Source: Halomonas heilongjiangensis
GTDB lineage: Bacteria > Pseudomonadota > Gammaproteobacteria > Pseudomonadales > Halomonadaceae
DNA length: 64,000 nt
Direction of reading: 5' to 3'
Assembly (NCBI RefSeq): GCF_002879645.1
Contig: NZ_PNRE01000003.1
Location: forward strand, 23,799 to 87,798
Shown: positions 15,950 to 24,298 of the stretch, in pieces
Numbering within the stretch: the first letter of the stretch is position 1
Layout of the letters: the number at the start of each line of letters is the position of its first letter
Translations under genes and position numbers: made by a program
Notes under the pieces: generated by a model
Databases searched by the model: none
What the model was told of the DNA's origin: nothing
The model's input: only the letters and a program-made list of their open reading frames with translations

Positions 15950-16885
15950 TCACAAGGCCCGCACGTGATCGGCCATGCGCCGGCGCAGGGCGTCGTCGGG
16001 CAGCGGCGTGCTGGCGGCAGCCATGTTCTCGCGCACGTGATCGACGCGGGTGGTGGCGGGAATGGCACAGCTCACCGCCGGGTGGGAGATGATGAACTTG
16101 AGGATGAACTGTGCCCAGCTCCCGGCGCCGATCTCCGTCGCCCACTCCGGCAGCGGTTCGCCCGCCAGGCGCTCGGTCAGCCGCCCTTGCCGGAAGGGGC
16201 GATTGACGATCACGCCGATGCCTTTCTCCCTGGCCAGGGGCAGCAGGCGGCGTTCGGCCTCGCGGTCGACGACGTTGTAGGTCAACTGGACGAAATCCAG
16301 CGGCGCGTCGCGCATGATGCGCTCGATGGTGTCGTGGCGCCGGCCGTGGGAGGTGGTGATGCCCACATGACGCACCTCGCCGGCCGCCTTCATCGCGAGC
16401 AGCGTCGAGAGGTTCGCCTCCCAGGCGACCAGGTTGTGGACCTGGAGCAGGTCGAAGCGCGGTACGCCCCAGTGACGGCGCGACGCCTCGACCTGTGCCG
16501 GCCCATGGCCGGGGCGCGAGGTCCAGATCTTGTCCGCCGCGTAGACCCGGTCGAGCGCATCGAGCTTGCCCAGCCCGTGGCCGATGGTCGCCTGGGACGA
16601 GCCGTACATCGGCGAGGAGTCGATCATGCGCCCGCCCATGGCGAAGAACTGCGCCATCACCGCGGTGCACTCCTCGAGCAGTACCGGGTCGTCTCCCACG
16701 TTGAAGGTGATCCAGCTGCCCAGCCCGACCAGCGGTAGGCGTTCTCCGATGGCGGGCACCTCGCGCGCCAGGGGTGGCGGCCGCTGCGCCAGGGCGCCGA
16801 GTGGCGGCAGTGCCGTGGCCGCGGCCAGCGACACGAGGCCACTCAGCAGCGCGCGGCGAGACAGGCGGCTCGGGGGAGGGGGCAT
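15950..16885 (-). CDS. Tat-exported aldo/keto reductase
   Basis: 311 aa. The N-terminus has a twin-arginine signal (LSRRALLSGLVSLAAATALPP), so the folded enzyme should be periplasmic, which is unusual for NADPH-dependent aldo/keto reductases. The TIM-barrel is intact and keeps the catalytic tetrad: D and Y of MIDSSPMYGSSQ, K of YAADKIWTS, H of LLQVHNLVAW. Later motifs are HVGITTSHG, DFVQLTYNVVDREAE and VSCAIPATTRVDHVREN. First gene of an operon with the DUF6064 protein; divergent from the DUF6789 gene across an 84-bp region with an inverted repeat. A periplasmic cofactor source is not obvious. Confidence 0.88.
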   Translation of the reverse strand: MPPPPSRLSRRALLSGLVSLAAATALPPLGALAQRPPPLAREVPAIGERLPLVGLGSWITFNVGDDPVLLEECTAVMAQFFAMGGRMIDSSPMYGSSQATIGHGLGKLDALDRVYAADKIWTSRPGHGPAQVEASRRHWGVPRFDLLQVHNLVAWEANLSTLLAMKAAGEVRHVGITTSHGRRHDTIERIMRDAPLDFVQLTYNVVDREAERRLLPLAREKGIGVIVNRPFRQGRLTERLAGEPLPEWATEIGAGSWAQFILKFIISHPAVSCAIPATTRVDHVRENMAAASTPLPDDALRRRMADHVRAL

Positions 16886-16913
16886 GGTCGTCTCCTGCTC
16901 GTGCTGCTCAGAG

Positions 16914-16938
16914 CAGTGTAGTTGTTGCGACTATACTG
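16914..16938. promoter_or_regulatory. Inverted repeat overlapping a -10 element (candidate operator)
   Basis: CAGTGTAGT and ACTATACTG form 9-bp arms (one mismatch) around TGTTGCG. The right arm contains TATACT (16932-16937), a good -10 for the plus-strand gene at 16970. Position between two divergent genes fits a repressor site; the regulator is not encoded nearby. Confidence 0.5.
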
Positions 16939-16969
16939 TCAGCAGACGGTAGCCCCTGGGAGGTATGCC

Positions 16970-17413
16970 ATGATCGTTCGCCTGGGCCGGGGAATGGCGG
17001 CGGGGCTGGTGGCCACCCTGGCCATCTCCATGCTCCTGATCCTGCGCCTGTCGGCGGGGGTCATGCCCTGGTACAACCCCATCGAGATCATGAACCTGAC
17101 GGCCCAGCGGGCGCTGGGTACGCCAAGCAGCATGGCCGTGGGGTGGGCCATTCACTTCGTGGTCGGCACCTTGATCTGGGGCACGCTGTTCGGCCTGATG
17201 GAGTCGGACCTGCCCGGCGGCAGCGATACGCGCCGCGGGCTGGTATTCGGCCTGGGCGCCTGGCTGGTGGTGATGGTCACGGTGTTCCCGCTGGCTGGCT
17301 CGGGCTTCTTCGGCCTGGGCTTCGGCCTGATCGCGCCTCTTTCCACGCTGCTGGGGCATATCGTGTTCGGGCTGGTGCTGGGCGCCACCTACGGCTGGTT
17401 GCGACGCCTGTAG
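16970..17413 (+). CDS. DUF6789-like four-helix membrane protein
   Basis: 147 aa with four predicted membrane helices: GMAAGLVATLAISMLLILRL, AVGWAIHFVVGTLIWGTLFGL, LVFGLGAWLVVMVTVFPLAG and LLGHIVFGLVLGATYGWL. The layout, with a conserved H in the second and last helices (IHFVVGT, GHIVFG), matches DUF6789, a family of unknown function. ATG 16970 has GGGAGGT seven bases upstream. Divergent from the Tat aldo/keto reductase gene, possibly under the same operator. Confidence 0.7.
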   Translation: MIVRLGRGMAAGLVATLAISMLLILRLSAGVMPWYNPIEIMNLTAQRALGTPSSMAVGWAIHFVVGTLIWGTLFGLMESDLPGGSDTRRGLVFGLGAWLVVMVTVFPLAGSGFFGLGFGLIAPLSTLLGHIVFGLVLGATYGWLRRL

Positions 17414-17422
17414 CCGGCGTAC

Positions 17423-17453
17423 CGACGACCCCGCCCCCGTGGCGGGATCGTCG
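17423..17453. terminator. GC-rich hairpin after the DUF6789 gene
   Basis: CGACGA-CCCGCC and GGCGGG-TCGTCG form a ~12-bp stem with one mismatch around CCCGT, 10 bp after the stop at 17413. There is no U tract, so termination is likely Rho-assisted or weak. Confidence 0.45.
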
Positions 17454-17535
17454 CGGCTCAGGCCGGTCGTCTCGCCATGAGCTCCTCCACTTCCTGCCCC
17501 AGTGATGCCATGTCCCGATACCCGGGAGTTTTCCC

Positions 17536-18390
17536 ATGACCGCCACCCTCTATCGACTCGCCGCCTTCACCCGTGACCCCAGGGGCGGCAACCCGGCCGG
17601 CGTCTGGCTGGGCGATGCGCTGCCCGACGCCGCCACCATGCAGCGCATCGCCGCCGAGGTGGGCTATTCCGAGACGGCCTTCATCGCCCCGCTGCGCGGC
17701 GGCCGGCACACGGTTCGCTACTACAGCCCCCAGGCCGAGGTGAGCTTCTGCGGCCATGCCACGGTCGCCGCCGGCGTGGCACTGGGAGAGTTGAGCGGGG
17801 CGGGTACCTATGAACTGGAGACCGCCGTGGGCAGGGTGCCGGTGACGGTATGCCAGGCGGATGGCGAGTGGCGGGCCTCGCTGGTATCGGTGGCACCCGA
17901 GCACCGGGCGGCCCCCCCGGCCCTGGTCGAGGAGGTGCTGGCCCTCCTCGGCTGGCAGACGGCCGAGCTGGACCCGGACCTGCCGCCGGCCAGGGCCTAT
18001 GCCGGTGCCTGGCACCTGGTGCTGGCGGTGTCATCGCGGGGACGACTCGATCGGCTGGACTACGATTTCGAGCGACTCCGGGCGCTGATGCTGCGCGAGA
18101 ACCTCACCACCCTGCAGCTCGTCTGGCGAGAGAGCGCCACCCGCTTTCATGCCCGCGATCCCTTTCCGGTGGGCGGCGTGGTGGAAGACCCGGCCACCGG
18201 CGCTGCGGCGGCGGCGCTGGGCGGTTACCTGCGCGATGCGGGACTGCTCGAGGCACCCGCCCGGTTGACGATCCGCCAGGGCGAGGCGATGGGGCGGCCG
18301 AGCCTGCTCGAGGTGGACATCCCCGCGACCGGGGGCATCGTGGTCACCGGCACGGCGGTGGCGCTCCAGGCATCGGGATACCGGCCGTAA
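17536..18390 (+). CDS. PhzF family isomerase
   Basis: 284 aa PhzF/YddE-type protein with two diaminopimelate-epimerase-like halves. N-terminal FTRDPRGGNPAGVWLGDALP, the active-site GYSETAFI with the acidic residue E50 (general acid/base), YYSPQAEVSFCGHATVAAG, and in the second half VGGVVEDPATGAAAAALGGYL followed by IRQGEAMGRPS. PhzF itself isomerises trans-2,3-dihydro-3-hydroxyanthranilate; most relatives have unknown substrates, and no phenazine genes are present here. Full length. Alone on this strand after a hairpin. Confidence 0.93.
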   Translation: MTATLYRLAAFTRDPRGGNPAGVWLGDALPDAATMQRIAAEVGYSETAFIAPLRGGRHTVRYYSPQAEVSFCGHATVAAGVALGELSGAGTYELETAVGRVPVTVCQADGEWRASLVSVAPEHRAAPPALVEEVLALLGWQTAELDPDLPPARAYAGAWHLVLAVSSRGRLDRLDYDFERLRALMLRENLTTLQLVWRESATRFHARDPFPVGGVVEDPATGAAAAALGGYLRDAGLLEAPARLTIRQGEAMGRPSLLEVDIPATGGIVVTGTAVALQASGYRP

Positions 18391-18430
18391 GGAAACTAGT
18401 CTTCGTGATGCAGAAGTCTGCACTCTGTAA

Positions 18431-18598
18431 CAGCCGGTGTGGCGGGGCGTCTCCATCGTCAAGGCCGTCTATATCGACAAGACCGACCTCAACTGCGCCT
18501 GCGTGGGGGGCGACTCCAAGGTGCCGCTCGGCATCATCAGTTTCACCGAGAACGCCATGATGGCGGTCATGGGGCTATGGGTGCTGCTACATCTCTGA
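18431..18598 (+). pseudogene. C-terminal remnant of a MauE/DoxX-like membrane protein
   Basis: The frame after an in-frame TAA (18428) encodes VSIVKAVYIDKTDLNCACVG, then GDSKVPLGIISFTENAMMAV, ending in a short hydrophobic tail and TGA at 18596-18598. The CACVGG...VPLG...TEN pattern with a redox-like Cys pair is typical of the last third of small four-helix MauE/DoxX-type proteins found near thiol or heavy-metal genes. The first ~70 residues are missing and no ribosome site is seen. Confidence 0.6.
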
Positions 18599-18622
18599 TC
18601 GCGTCGAGCCGAGGTGGCAGGG

Positions 18623-20092
18623 TCAATCCCCGGGGCCACACTCCATGCAACGCTCGGTGATCGCCGGGCCAAGCTGCAGGCTGGCGTTCAGGTCGCGCAG
18701 GGCAGTACGCAGCCCTTCCTCGAGAACCGGGTGATAGAAGGGCATCTCGAGCATGCGGCTCACGCTCAAGTGCTGTTCCAGCGACCAGGCGAGCAGGTGC
18801 GCCATGTGCTCGATGCGCGGGCCGAACAGCTCGGCGCCGAGGAACTGCCCCGAGCCGTGCTCGGCGTAGAGGCGTATCATGCCGCGGTGCTGGCCCATCA
18901 CCACGGCACGCCCCTGGTCCTCGAAGGAGGCCTCTCCCGTGGCGATGCAGTCGCAGCCCCCGTAGCGCTGCTCGAGTTCGGCTCGGCTGGCGCCGACCGT
19001 GGCCATTTGCGGGTCGGTGAAGACGATGGCCAGCGCGACGTTGCGCTGGCCGGCGCGCAGTGCCGGGTAGCGCCCCGCGTTGCCACCGGCGATGCGCCCC
19101 TGGGCATTGGCCTCGTGCAGCAGCGGCAGTTCCTGGCTGGCGTCGCCGGCGATGAACACATGGCTCGGGCCGTCGTCGGCGTTGCGGCACTGCATGGTGA
19201 AGCGGTTGTAGTGCGGCACGCCCTGGTCATCCAGCGCCAGGCCGGCCTGGTCCAGGTCGAGCCCGTCGACATTGGGGCGCCGGCCGGTGGCGGCGAGCAG
19301 GTAGTCGAAGCGCTCGGTGAGGCGCGCGCCGCTGTGGCGTTCGAGGAAGGTGACCACGACCTGGTCGCCGTCGCGTTCGATGGCTTCCACCTTGGCATCC
19401 GGGTCGACGTAGAAGCTCTCGTTGAAGGTGCGGTCGGCATAGTCGCGCAGGGTCTCGTCCCGGAACGGGCCGAGGGCGCCGCCGACGCCGAAGACGCGCA
19501 GGCGCGTCCCCAGGCGGTGCAGGGCCTGGCCGAGTTCCAGGCCGATCACCCCGGGGCCGAATACGGCCACCGACGCCGGCAGGTCGTGCCACTCGAACAC
19601 ATCGTCGTTGACGACCAGCCGATCGCCCGCCGCCTCGAAGAAACCGGGCCAACTGGGGCGTGCGCCGGTGGCGATGACGATGTTGCGCGCCTCGAGGCGG
19701 GTGTGATCGCCGACGATCAGGGTGTGCGGGGCCGCGAAGCGGGCATGGCCTTGCAGGAGGTTGGCCGCGCCGATTCGCTGCATCGACTCGAGGACGCGAC
19801 TGACGAAGCCGTCGCGCTCATGCTTGATGCGCGCCATGACGGCACGGCCGTCGATCTCTATTTCGCCGCGCACCCTGACACCGAAACCATGGGCGTCGCG
19901 GGCATGATGGGCGGCCTCGGCGGCGGCGATCAGCAGCTTCGAGGGCATGCAGCCCACCCGCGCACAGGTGGTGCCGTATTCGTCGCCCTCGATCAGCACC
20001 ACGCTGTCGGACTGCTTGCTGGCGGCGTGCCAGGCGCTCAGGCCGGCGCTGCCGGCCCCGATGATGGCGACATCGACGTCACGTTCGTGCAT
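18623..20092 (-). CDS. Dihydrolipoyl dehydrogenase-like FAD disulfide reductase
   Basis: 489 aa class-I pyridine nucleotide-disulfide oxidoreductase. FAD motif VAIIGAGSAGLSAW near residue 8, redox disulfide in GTTCARVGCMPSKLL (C43/C48 spacing), NAD motif VAVFGPGVIGLELGQAL, FAD-ribityl motif HVFIAGDAS, and the C-terminal dimer interface with the catalytic pair HPVLEEGLRTALRDL. The ELP-like substitution HxxxEEG keeps the His-Glu dyad. Start 20092 follows GGAGGAGATCACG. No 2-oxoacid dehydrogenase E1/E2 genes are nearby, so this is an orphan Lpd-like enzyme (soluble transhydrogenase and mercuric reductase are alternatives; no N-terminal HMA or C-terminal Cys pair). Divergent from dbpA. Confidence 0.9.
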   Translation of the reverse strand: MHERDVDVAIIGAGSAGLSAWHAASKQSDSVVLIEGDEYGTTCARVGCMPSKLLIAAAEAAHHARDAHGFGVRVRGEIEIDGRAVMARIKHERDGFVSRVLESMQRIGAANLLQGHARFAAPHTLIVGDHTRLEARNIVIATGARPSWPGFFEAAGDRLVVNDDVFEWHDLPASVAVFGPGVIGLELGQALHRLGTRLRVFGVGGALGPFRDETLRDYADRTFNESFYVDPDAKVEAIERDGDQVVVTFLERHSGARLTERFDYLLAATGRRPNVDGLDLDQAGLALDDQGVPHYNRFTMQCRNADDGPSHVFIAGDASQELPLLHEANAQGRIAGGNAGRYPALRAGQRNVALAIVFTDPQMATVGASRAELEQRYGGCDCIATGEASFEDQGRAVVMGQHRGMIRLYAEHGSGQFLGAELFGPRIEHMAHLLAWSLEQHLSVSRMLEMPFYHPVLEEGLRTALRDLNASLQLGPAITERCMECGPGD

Positions 20093-20308
20093 CGTGATCT
20101 CCTCCGGGGAAGTGGCGGCCACCGGCCGCGGGCCTCGACTCGCTTCACTATGGCACAGCCTGTCCCGCCACCCGATATTTCGGCATTCCCCGGCCCTTTC
20201 TGTTATCCTGCCCGGCTTCCCTTGCCATTCCCTCGACTCTCGCCTCCTGGCTCCCGCCATCGCTCGCTTGTCGCCCCGGCTCCCGTCCTCCATCGCAGGT
20301 CCATTTCC

Positions 20309-21709
20309 GTGTCCGATCCCTTGCCCGACTCTTCCTTTGCTTCCCTGGCGCTGGCGCCGGAGCTGCTGGTCAACCTCGACTCGCTCGGCTACCACGCCAT
20401 GACCCCGATCCAGGCCGAGAGCCTGCCGTTGATGCTGGCGGGACGCGACGTGATCGCCCAGGCCAGGACCGGCTCTGGCAAGACCGCGGCCTTCGGCCTC
20501 GGGCTGCTCTCGCGGCTCGCGGTGGCAAGCTTCCGGGTGCAGGCGCTGGTGCTGTGCCCGACCCGCGAGCTGGCCGACCAGGTGGCCGGCGAGCTCCGCC
20601 GGCTGGCGCGCACCCTGCCCAACGTCAAGGTGCTGACCCTGTGCGGCGGGGCGCCCTTCGGCCCGCAGCTCGCCTCGCTGGCCCATGGGGCGCATGTGGT
20701 GGTCGGCACGCCGGGCCGGGTGGAGGAGCACCTGCGCAAGGGCTCGCTGACCCTGGCGGCGCTCGAGACCCTGGTGCTCGACGAGGCCGATCGCATGCTC
20801 GACATGGGCTTCCAGGCGTCGATGGAGGCGATCGTCGCCGAGACGCCGGCGAGCCGGCAGACCTGGCTGTTCAGCGCGACCTATGCGGCAGGCATCAAGC
20901 CGATCGCCGAGGGCCTGATGCGCGCGCCGGCCTTGGTGGAGATCGCCGAGGTCCACGATGCCACCAGCATTCGCCAGCACGTCTATCGGGTGGCGGACGA
21001 GGCGGCACGCTTCGAGGCCCTGCGCCGGCTGCTGCTGCACCATCGGCCCGAGTCCAGCGTGGTATTCTGCAACACCCGGCGCGAGACCCGGGAAGTTGCC
21101 GAGGCCCTCGGCGAGGCGGGCTTCAGTGCCCTGGCACTGCATGGCGATCTGGAGCAGCGCGACCGCGACCGCATCCTGGTGCTGTTCGCCAACCGCAGCG
21201 CGTCGATCCTGGTGGCCACCGACGTGGCGGCGCGCGGGCTGGATATCGAGTCCCTGGACGCGGTGTTCAACTACCAGATCGCCCGCGATCTCGAGGTCCA
21301 TGTGCACCGCATCGGGCGCACCGGCCGGGCCGGCGGCTCCGGCGTGGCCTGCACCCTGGTCACCGAGCAGGAGGCGTACCGGCTGGATCGGCTCGGCGAG
21401 TTCCTCGGTGAGGACCTCGAGGAGGCGCCGCTGCCGGGGCGTGCCGTGCTCGGGCGGGACCCGCTCATCCCGCCCATGGCCACGCTGCAACTCGACGGCG
21501 GCAAGAAGCAGAAGGTGCGCCCCGGCGATATCCTCGGCGCCCTGACCGGCGAGGCGGGATTGCGGGGCGACCAGGTGGGCAGGATCAAGGTGCTCGAGCG
21601 CAGCGCCTACGTGGCCGTGCAGCGCGAGGTCGCCAAGGTGGCCCTCGCCCAGCTGAGCGCGGGTAAACTCAAGGGGCGCTCGTTTCGCGCCCGGCGCGTC
21701 AGCCGCTGA
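20309..21709 (+). CDS. dbpA: DbpA-type DEAD-box RNA helicase
   Basis: 466 aa. Q motif (YHAMTPIQAESLP), motif I ARTGSGKTAAFGLGLL, Ia PTRELADQV, GG and TPGR, motif II DEAD (VLDEADRMLD), motif III SAT, then helicase C motifs VVFCNTR, ILVATDVAARGLD and HRIGRTGRAG. The last ~75 residues (KVRPGDILGALTGEAGL, VGRIKVLERSAYVAV) are the DbpA RNA-binding domain that recognises hairpin 92 of 23S rRNA, so it works in 50S ribosome assembly. The start is a GTG at 20309 (VSDPLPDSSF); no better ATG exists. Fifteen bases upstream of the RIO-like kinase gene, so likely one operon. Confidence 0.93.
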   Translation: MSDPLPDSSFASLALAPELLVNLDSLGYHAMTPIQAESLPLMLAGRDVIAQARTGSGKTAAFGLGLLSRLAVASFRVQALVLCPTRELADQVAGELRRLARTLPNVKVLTLCGGAPFGPQLASLAHGAHVVVGTPGRVEEHLRKGSLTLAALETLVLDEADRMLDMGFQASMEAIVAETPASRQTWLFSATYAAGIKPIAEGLMRAPALVEIAEVHDATSIRQHVYRVADEAARFEALRRLLLHHRPESSVVFCNTRRETREVAEALGEAGFSALALHGDLEQRDRDRILVLFANRSASILVATDVAARGLDIESLDAVFNYQIARDLEVHVHRIGRTGRAGGSGVACTLVTEQEAYRLDRLGEFLGEDLEEAPLPGRAVLGRDPLIPPMATLQLDGGKKQKVRPGDILGALTGEAGLRGDQVGRIKVLERSAYVAVQREVAKVALAQLSAGKLKGRSFRARRVSR

Positions 21710-21724
21710 CGGGAAAGGGGGAAC

Positions 21725-22627
21725 ATGAAGATACCCAGACGATTGCAGCCGCTGGTCGATGACGGCCTGATCGACGAGGTCGTGACCCAGTTGATGAGCG
21801 GCAAGGAAGCGCAGGTCTATGTGGTGCGCTCGGGCGGCGAGCTGCGCTGTGCCAAGGTCTTCAAGGAGGCCAGGCAGCGCAGCTTCAAGCAGGCGGTGCA
21901 GTACCAGGAAGGCCGCAAGGAGCGCAACAGTCGCCGCGCCCGGGCGATGGCCAAGAAGACGCGCTATGGCCAGAAGGAGCAGGAACAGGCCTGGCTGAAT
22001 GCCGAGGTCGATGCCCTCTACCGCCTGGCGAGCGCCGGGGTGCGGGTACCCAGGCCCTACGGCTTCGTCGACGGCGTGCTGCTGATGGAGTTGATCGGCG
22101 ACGCCGAGGGCTTTGCCGCCCCACGGCTGGATGACGTCACCCTCGGCGCCGAAGAGGCCCGCGGACACCACGCCCGGGTGATCGGCGAGGTGGTGCGCAT
22201 GCTGTGTGCCGGCCTGGTGCACGGCGACCTGTCCGAGTTCAACGTGCTGCTCGATGAGCGGGGGCCGGTGATCATCGACCTGCCCCAGGCGGTGGATGCC
22301 GCGGGCAACAACAGTGCGGCGATGATGCTCGAGCGCGACGTCGACAACATGCGGGCCTACTTCGGCCGCTTCGCGCCGGAGCTGCTCGAGACCGATTACG
22401 CCAAGGAGATCTGGGCGCTCTACGAGGCGGGCGAGCTGCACCCGGAGAGCCGGCTGACCGGCTGCTTCGCCCACGACACCGCGCCCGTGGATGTCGATGA
22501 CCTGATGACCGTGATCGACGACGTGCGCGAGGAGGAGGCCCACCGCCAGGCGGCCCGCCACCGCGGCGACGAGCCCGGGGTCGAGGAGGCCGCCGAGGAG
22601 TGGCGGGAGTCCCGGCGGGAGTGTTGA
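21725..22627 (+). CDS. RIO1-like serine protein kinase (PA4780 type)
   Basis: 300 aa. Kinase features: GKEAQVYVVRSGGELRCAKV (with invariant Lys), AEVDALYRLASAGVRVPRPY, hinge LLMELIGD, catalytic loop LVHGDLSEFNVLL (Asp and Asn) and the metal-binding IIDLPQAVD. The order and the HGDLSEFNVL loop are those of bacterial RIO1-family kinases. The N-terminal ~30 residues match the PA4780 group of proteobacteria. ATG 21725 has GGGGAAC upstream and lies 15 bp after dbpA, hinting at a role tied to RNA or ribosome metabolism. C-terminal tail is acidic and likely disordered. Confidence 0.92.
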   Translation: MKIPRRLQPLVDDGLIDEVVTQLMSGKEAQVYVVRSGGELRCAKVFKEARQRSFKQAVQYQEGRKERNSRRARAMAKKTRYGQKEQEQAWLNAEVDALYRLASAGVRVPRPYGFVDGVLLMELIGDAEGFAAPRLDDVTLGAEEARGHHARVIGEVVRMLCAGLVHGDLSEFNVLLDERGPVIIDLPQAVDAAGNNSAAMMLERDVDNMRAYFGRFAPELLETDYAKEIWALYEAGELHPESRLTGCFAHDTAPVDVDDLMTVIDDVREEEAHRQAARHRGDEPGVEEAAEEWRESRREC

Positions 22628-22651
22628 GCCCGGCGGCATTGCCGCGGGGCA

Positions 22652-24298
22652 TCACGGTGGATGCTGCGGAGCATCCGCCAGCTCGGGCGGCAATGGCCGC
22701 CTGCCCAGGATCAGGTCCGCTGCCTTCTCCCCGATCATCAAGGTCGCCGCATTGGTATTCGCCGCCGGCATCGTCGGCATGATGGAGGCGTCGGCGACAC
22801 GCAGCCCCTGCATGCCGTGGACTCTCAGGTGGTCGTCGACCACGCTGTCCGCCCGTTCGGCTGGCCCCATGCGGCAGGTGCCGATGGGGTGGTAGGTGGT
22901 GTTGCCGGTCCGGCGAGCGTGGTCGAGCAGCTCGGCATCGCTCTGCACAGGGTCGCCGGGCCAGATTTCCCGCTCGACATGATGGGCAAACGGCAGGCTG
23001 GCGGCGAGACGTCGGCCGAGGCGCATGGCCGCGAGGATGGCCTGGCGATCCTCTTCCTCTGCCAGGTAGTTCGGCTGCAACTCCGGCGCCGCCAAGGGGT
23101 CGGCGGACAGGGCGCGAACATGCCCCCGGCTGGCCGGGCGTTGCTGCCAGCATGCGATGGTCGCACCGGGAAACCGGTCCAGTCCGCTCCAGATGCCCGC
23201 CGGATAGCTGGCGGGCGTGAAGGAGACCTGGATATCGCCCACCTCCAGCGCCTCGTCGGATTTCCCGAAGCAGTAGACCAGCGTCGGCGTCAGGGCCAGG
23301 ACCCCGCGTCGCGTGAAGGCGTAGCGGGCGACTTCCTTCACCAGCCCGAGCCCACGCACGCGCTCGTTGATGGTTTCGATACCGCGGATGCGCATCACTA
23401 AGCGTGCGGCATAGTGGTCGCGCAGGTTCTCGCCGACGCCGGGGAGGGCGTGCACCAGGGGAATGCCGAGGGCCTGTAGCCGGGCCGGAGCCCCGAGACC
23501 CGACAGCTGCAGCAGGTGCGGTGATGCGATGGCGCCGCCACAGAGGATCACCTCCCGGTTCGCGAGCACCACTTCATCACGGCCGCCCCGCCGGTAGCGC
23601 ACACCGATGGCACGCTTGCCCGCGAAGACGATCTGCAGCACCCGGGCACGCGTCCGGACCTCCGTGTTGCCGCGTTTCATCGCCGGATAGAGGAAGGCCC
23701 GTGCGGGACTGACCCGGCGCCCCCGATGGATGCTGCGCTGAACGTAAGCGACGCCCTCCTGTGACGCGCCGTTATAGTCGGGATTGCGTGGAATGCCGAG
23801 TGACTCCGCGCCATCCATGAAGGCATCACAGAGCGGGTCGGCCTGATCGATGTCGGTAATGCTGAAGGGGCCGCTACGCCCACGATAGCGATCATCACCG
23901 TTGCCGATACGCCGTTCGCAGCGCTTGAAGTACGGCAGCACCTCCGCATAGCTCCAGCCGCGATTGCCCAGGGCCGCCCAGGTGTCGAAGTCCGTGCGGT
24001 GCCCTCGGGTATAGACATGCCCGTTGATCGCTCCCGACCCGCCGAGCGTCTTCCCCCGCGACTGGACGAGGCTGCGCCCGGCCGTTCCCCAACTGGGCGC
24101 CGTCTGGTACATCCAGTTGAGGCGGGGATTGTCGAGGAGATGCACCACGGCGGCCGGGACGTGGATGTAGGGGCTGCGGTCCGGTGGGCCGGCCTCGAGC
24201 ACGCAGACCGTGCCCTGGCCCGCTTCCGACAGCCGGCCGGCGACCACCGAGCCGGCGCTGCCTGCGCCGATGACGATGTAGTCGAAACGATCCGTCAT
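22652..24298 (-). CDS. GMC oxidoreductase (choline/alcohol dehydrogenase-like)
   Basis: 548 aa FAD enzyme. ADP-binding YIVIGAGSAGSVVAGRLSE near residue 6; GMC signature 1 (GRSLVQSRGKTLGGSGAING), signature 2 (CGGAIASPHLLQLSGLG), and the C-terminal catalytic region with YHPIGTCRMG (active-site His) and AANTNAATLMIGEKAADLI (second His/Asn position). Oxidises a primary alcohol to an aldehyde with FAD. Its ATG (24298) overlaps the TGA of the aldehyde dehydrogenase gene (ATGA), so the two are translationally coupled and probably act in sequence, alcohol to aldehyde to acid. Not necessarily choline: no BetB/BetI neighbour, and the aldehyde dehydrogenase is not a BetB. Confidence 0.92.
   Translation of the reverse strand: MTDRFDYIVIGAGSAGSVVAGRLSEAGQGTVCVLEAGPPDRSPYIHVPAAVVHLLDNPRLNWMYQTAPSWGTAGRSLVQSRGKTLGGSGAINGHVYTRGHRTDFDTWAALGNRGWSYAEVLPYFKRCERRIGNGDDRYRGRSGPFSITDIDQADPLCDAFMDGAESLGIPRNPDYNGASQEGVAYVQRSIHRGRRVSPARAFLYPAMKRGNTEVRTRARVLQIVFAGKRAIGVRYRRGGRDEVVLANREVILCGGAIASPHLLQLSGLGAPARLQALGIPLVHALPGVGENLRDHYAARLVMRIRGIETINERVRGLGLVKEVARYAFTRRGVLALTPTLVYCFGKSDEALEVGDIQVSFTPASYPAGIWSGLDRFPGATIACWQQRPASRGHVRALSADPLAAPELQPNYLAEEEDRQAILAAMRLGRRLAASLPFAHHVEREIWPGDPVQSDAELLDHARRTGNTTYHPIGTCRMGPAERADSVVDDHLRVHGMQGLRVADASIMPTMPAANTNAATLMIGEKAADLILGRRPLPPELADAPQHPP

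Noticed and set aside
14640..16670. 676-codon minus-strand open frame overlapping the UbiA domain, DUF6064 and aldo/keto reductase genes
   Set aside because: Out of frame with both minus-strand genes it covers and lacking any motif.
20093..22639. Very long minus-strand open frame continuing upstream of the lipoamide-dehydrogenase-like gene across dbpA and the kinase gene
   Set aside because: High-GC antisense frame. Only the part from ATG 20092 to 18623 has family motifs; the rest mirrors the real plus-strand genes.
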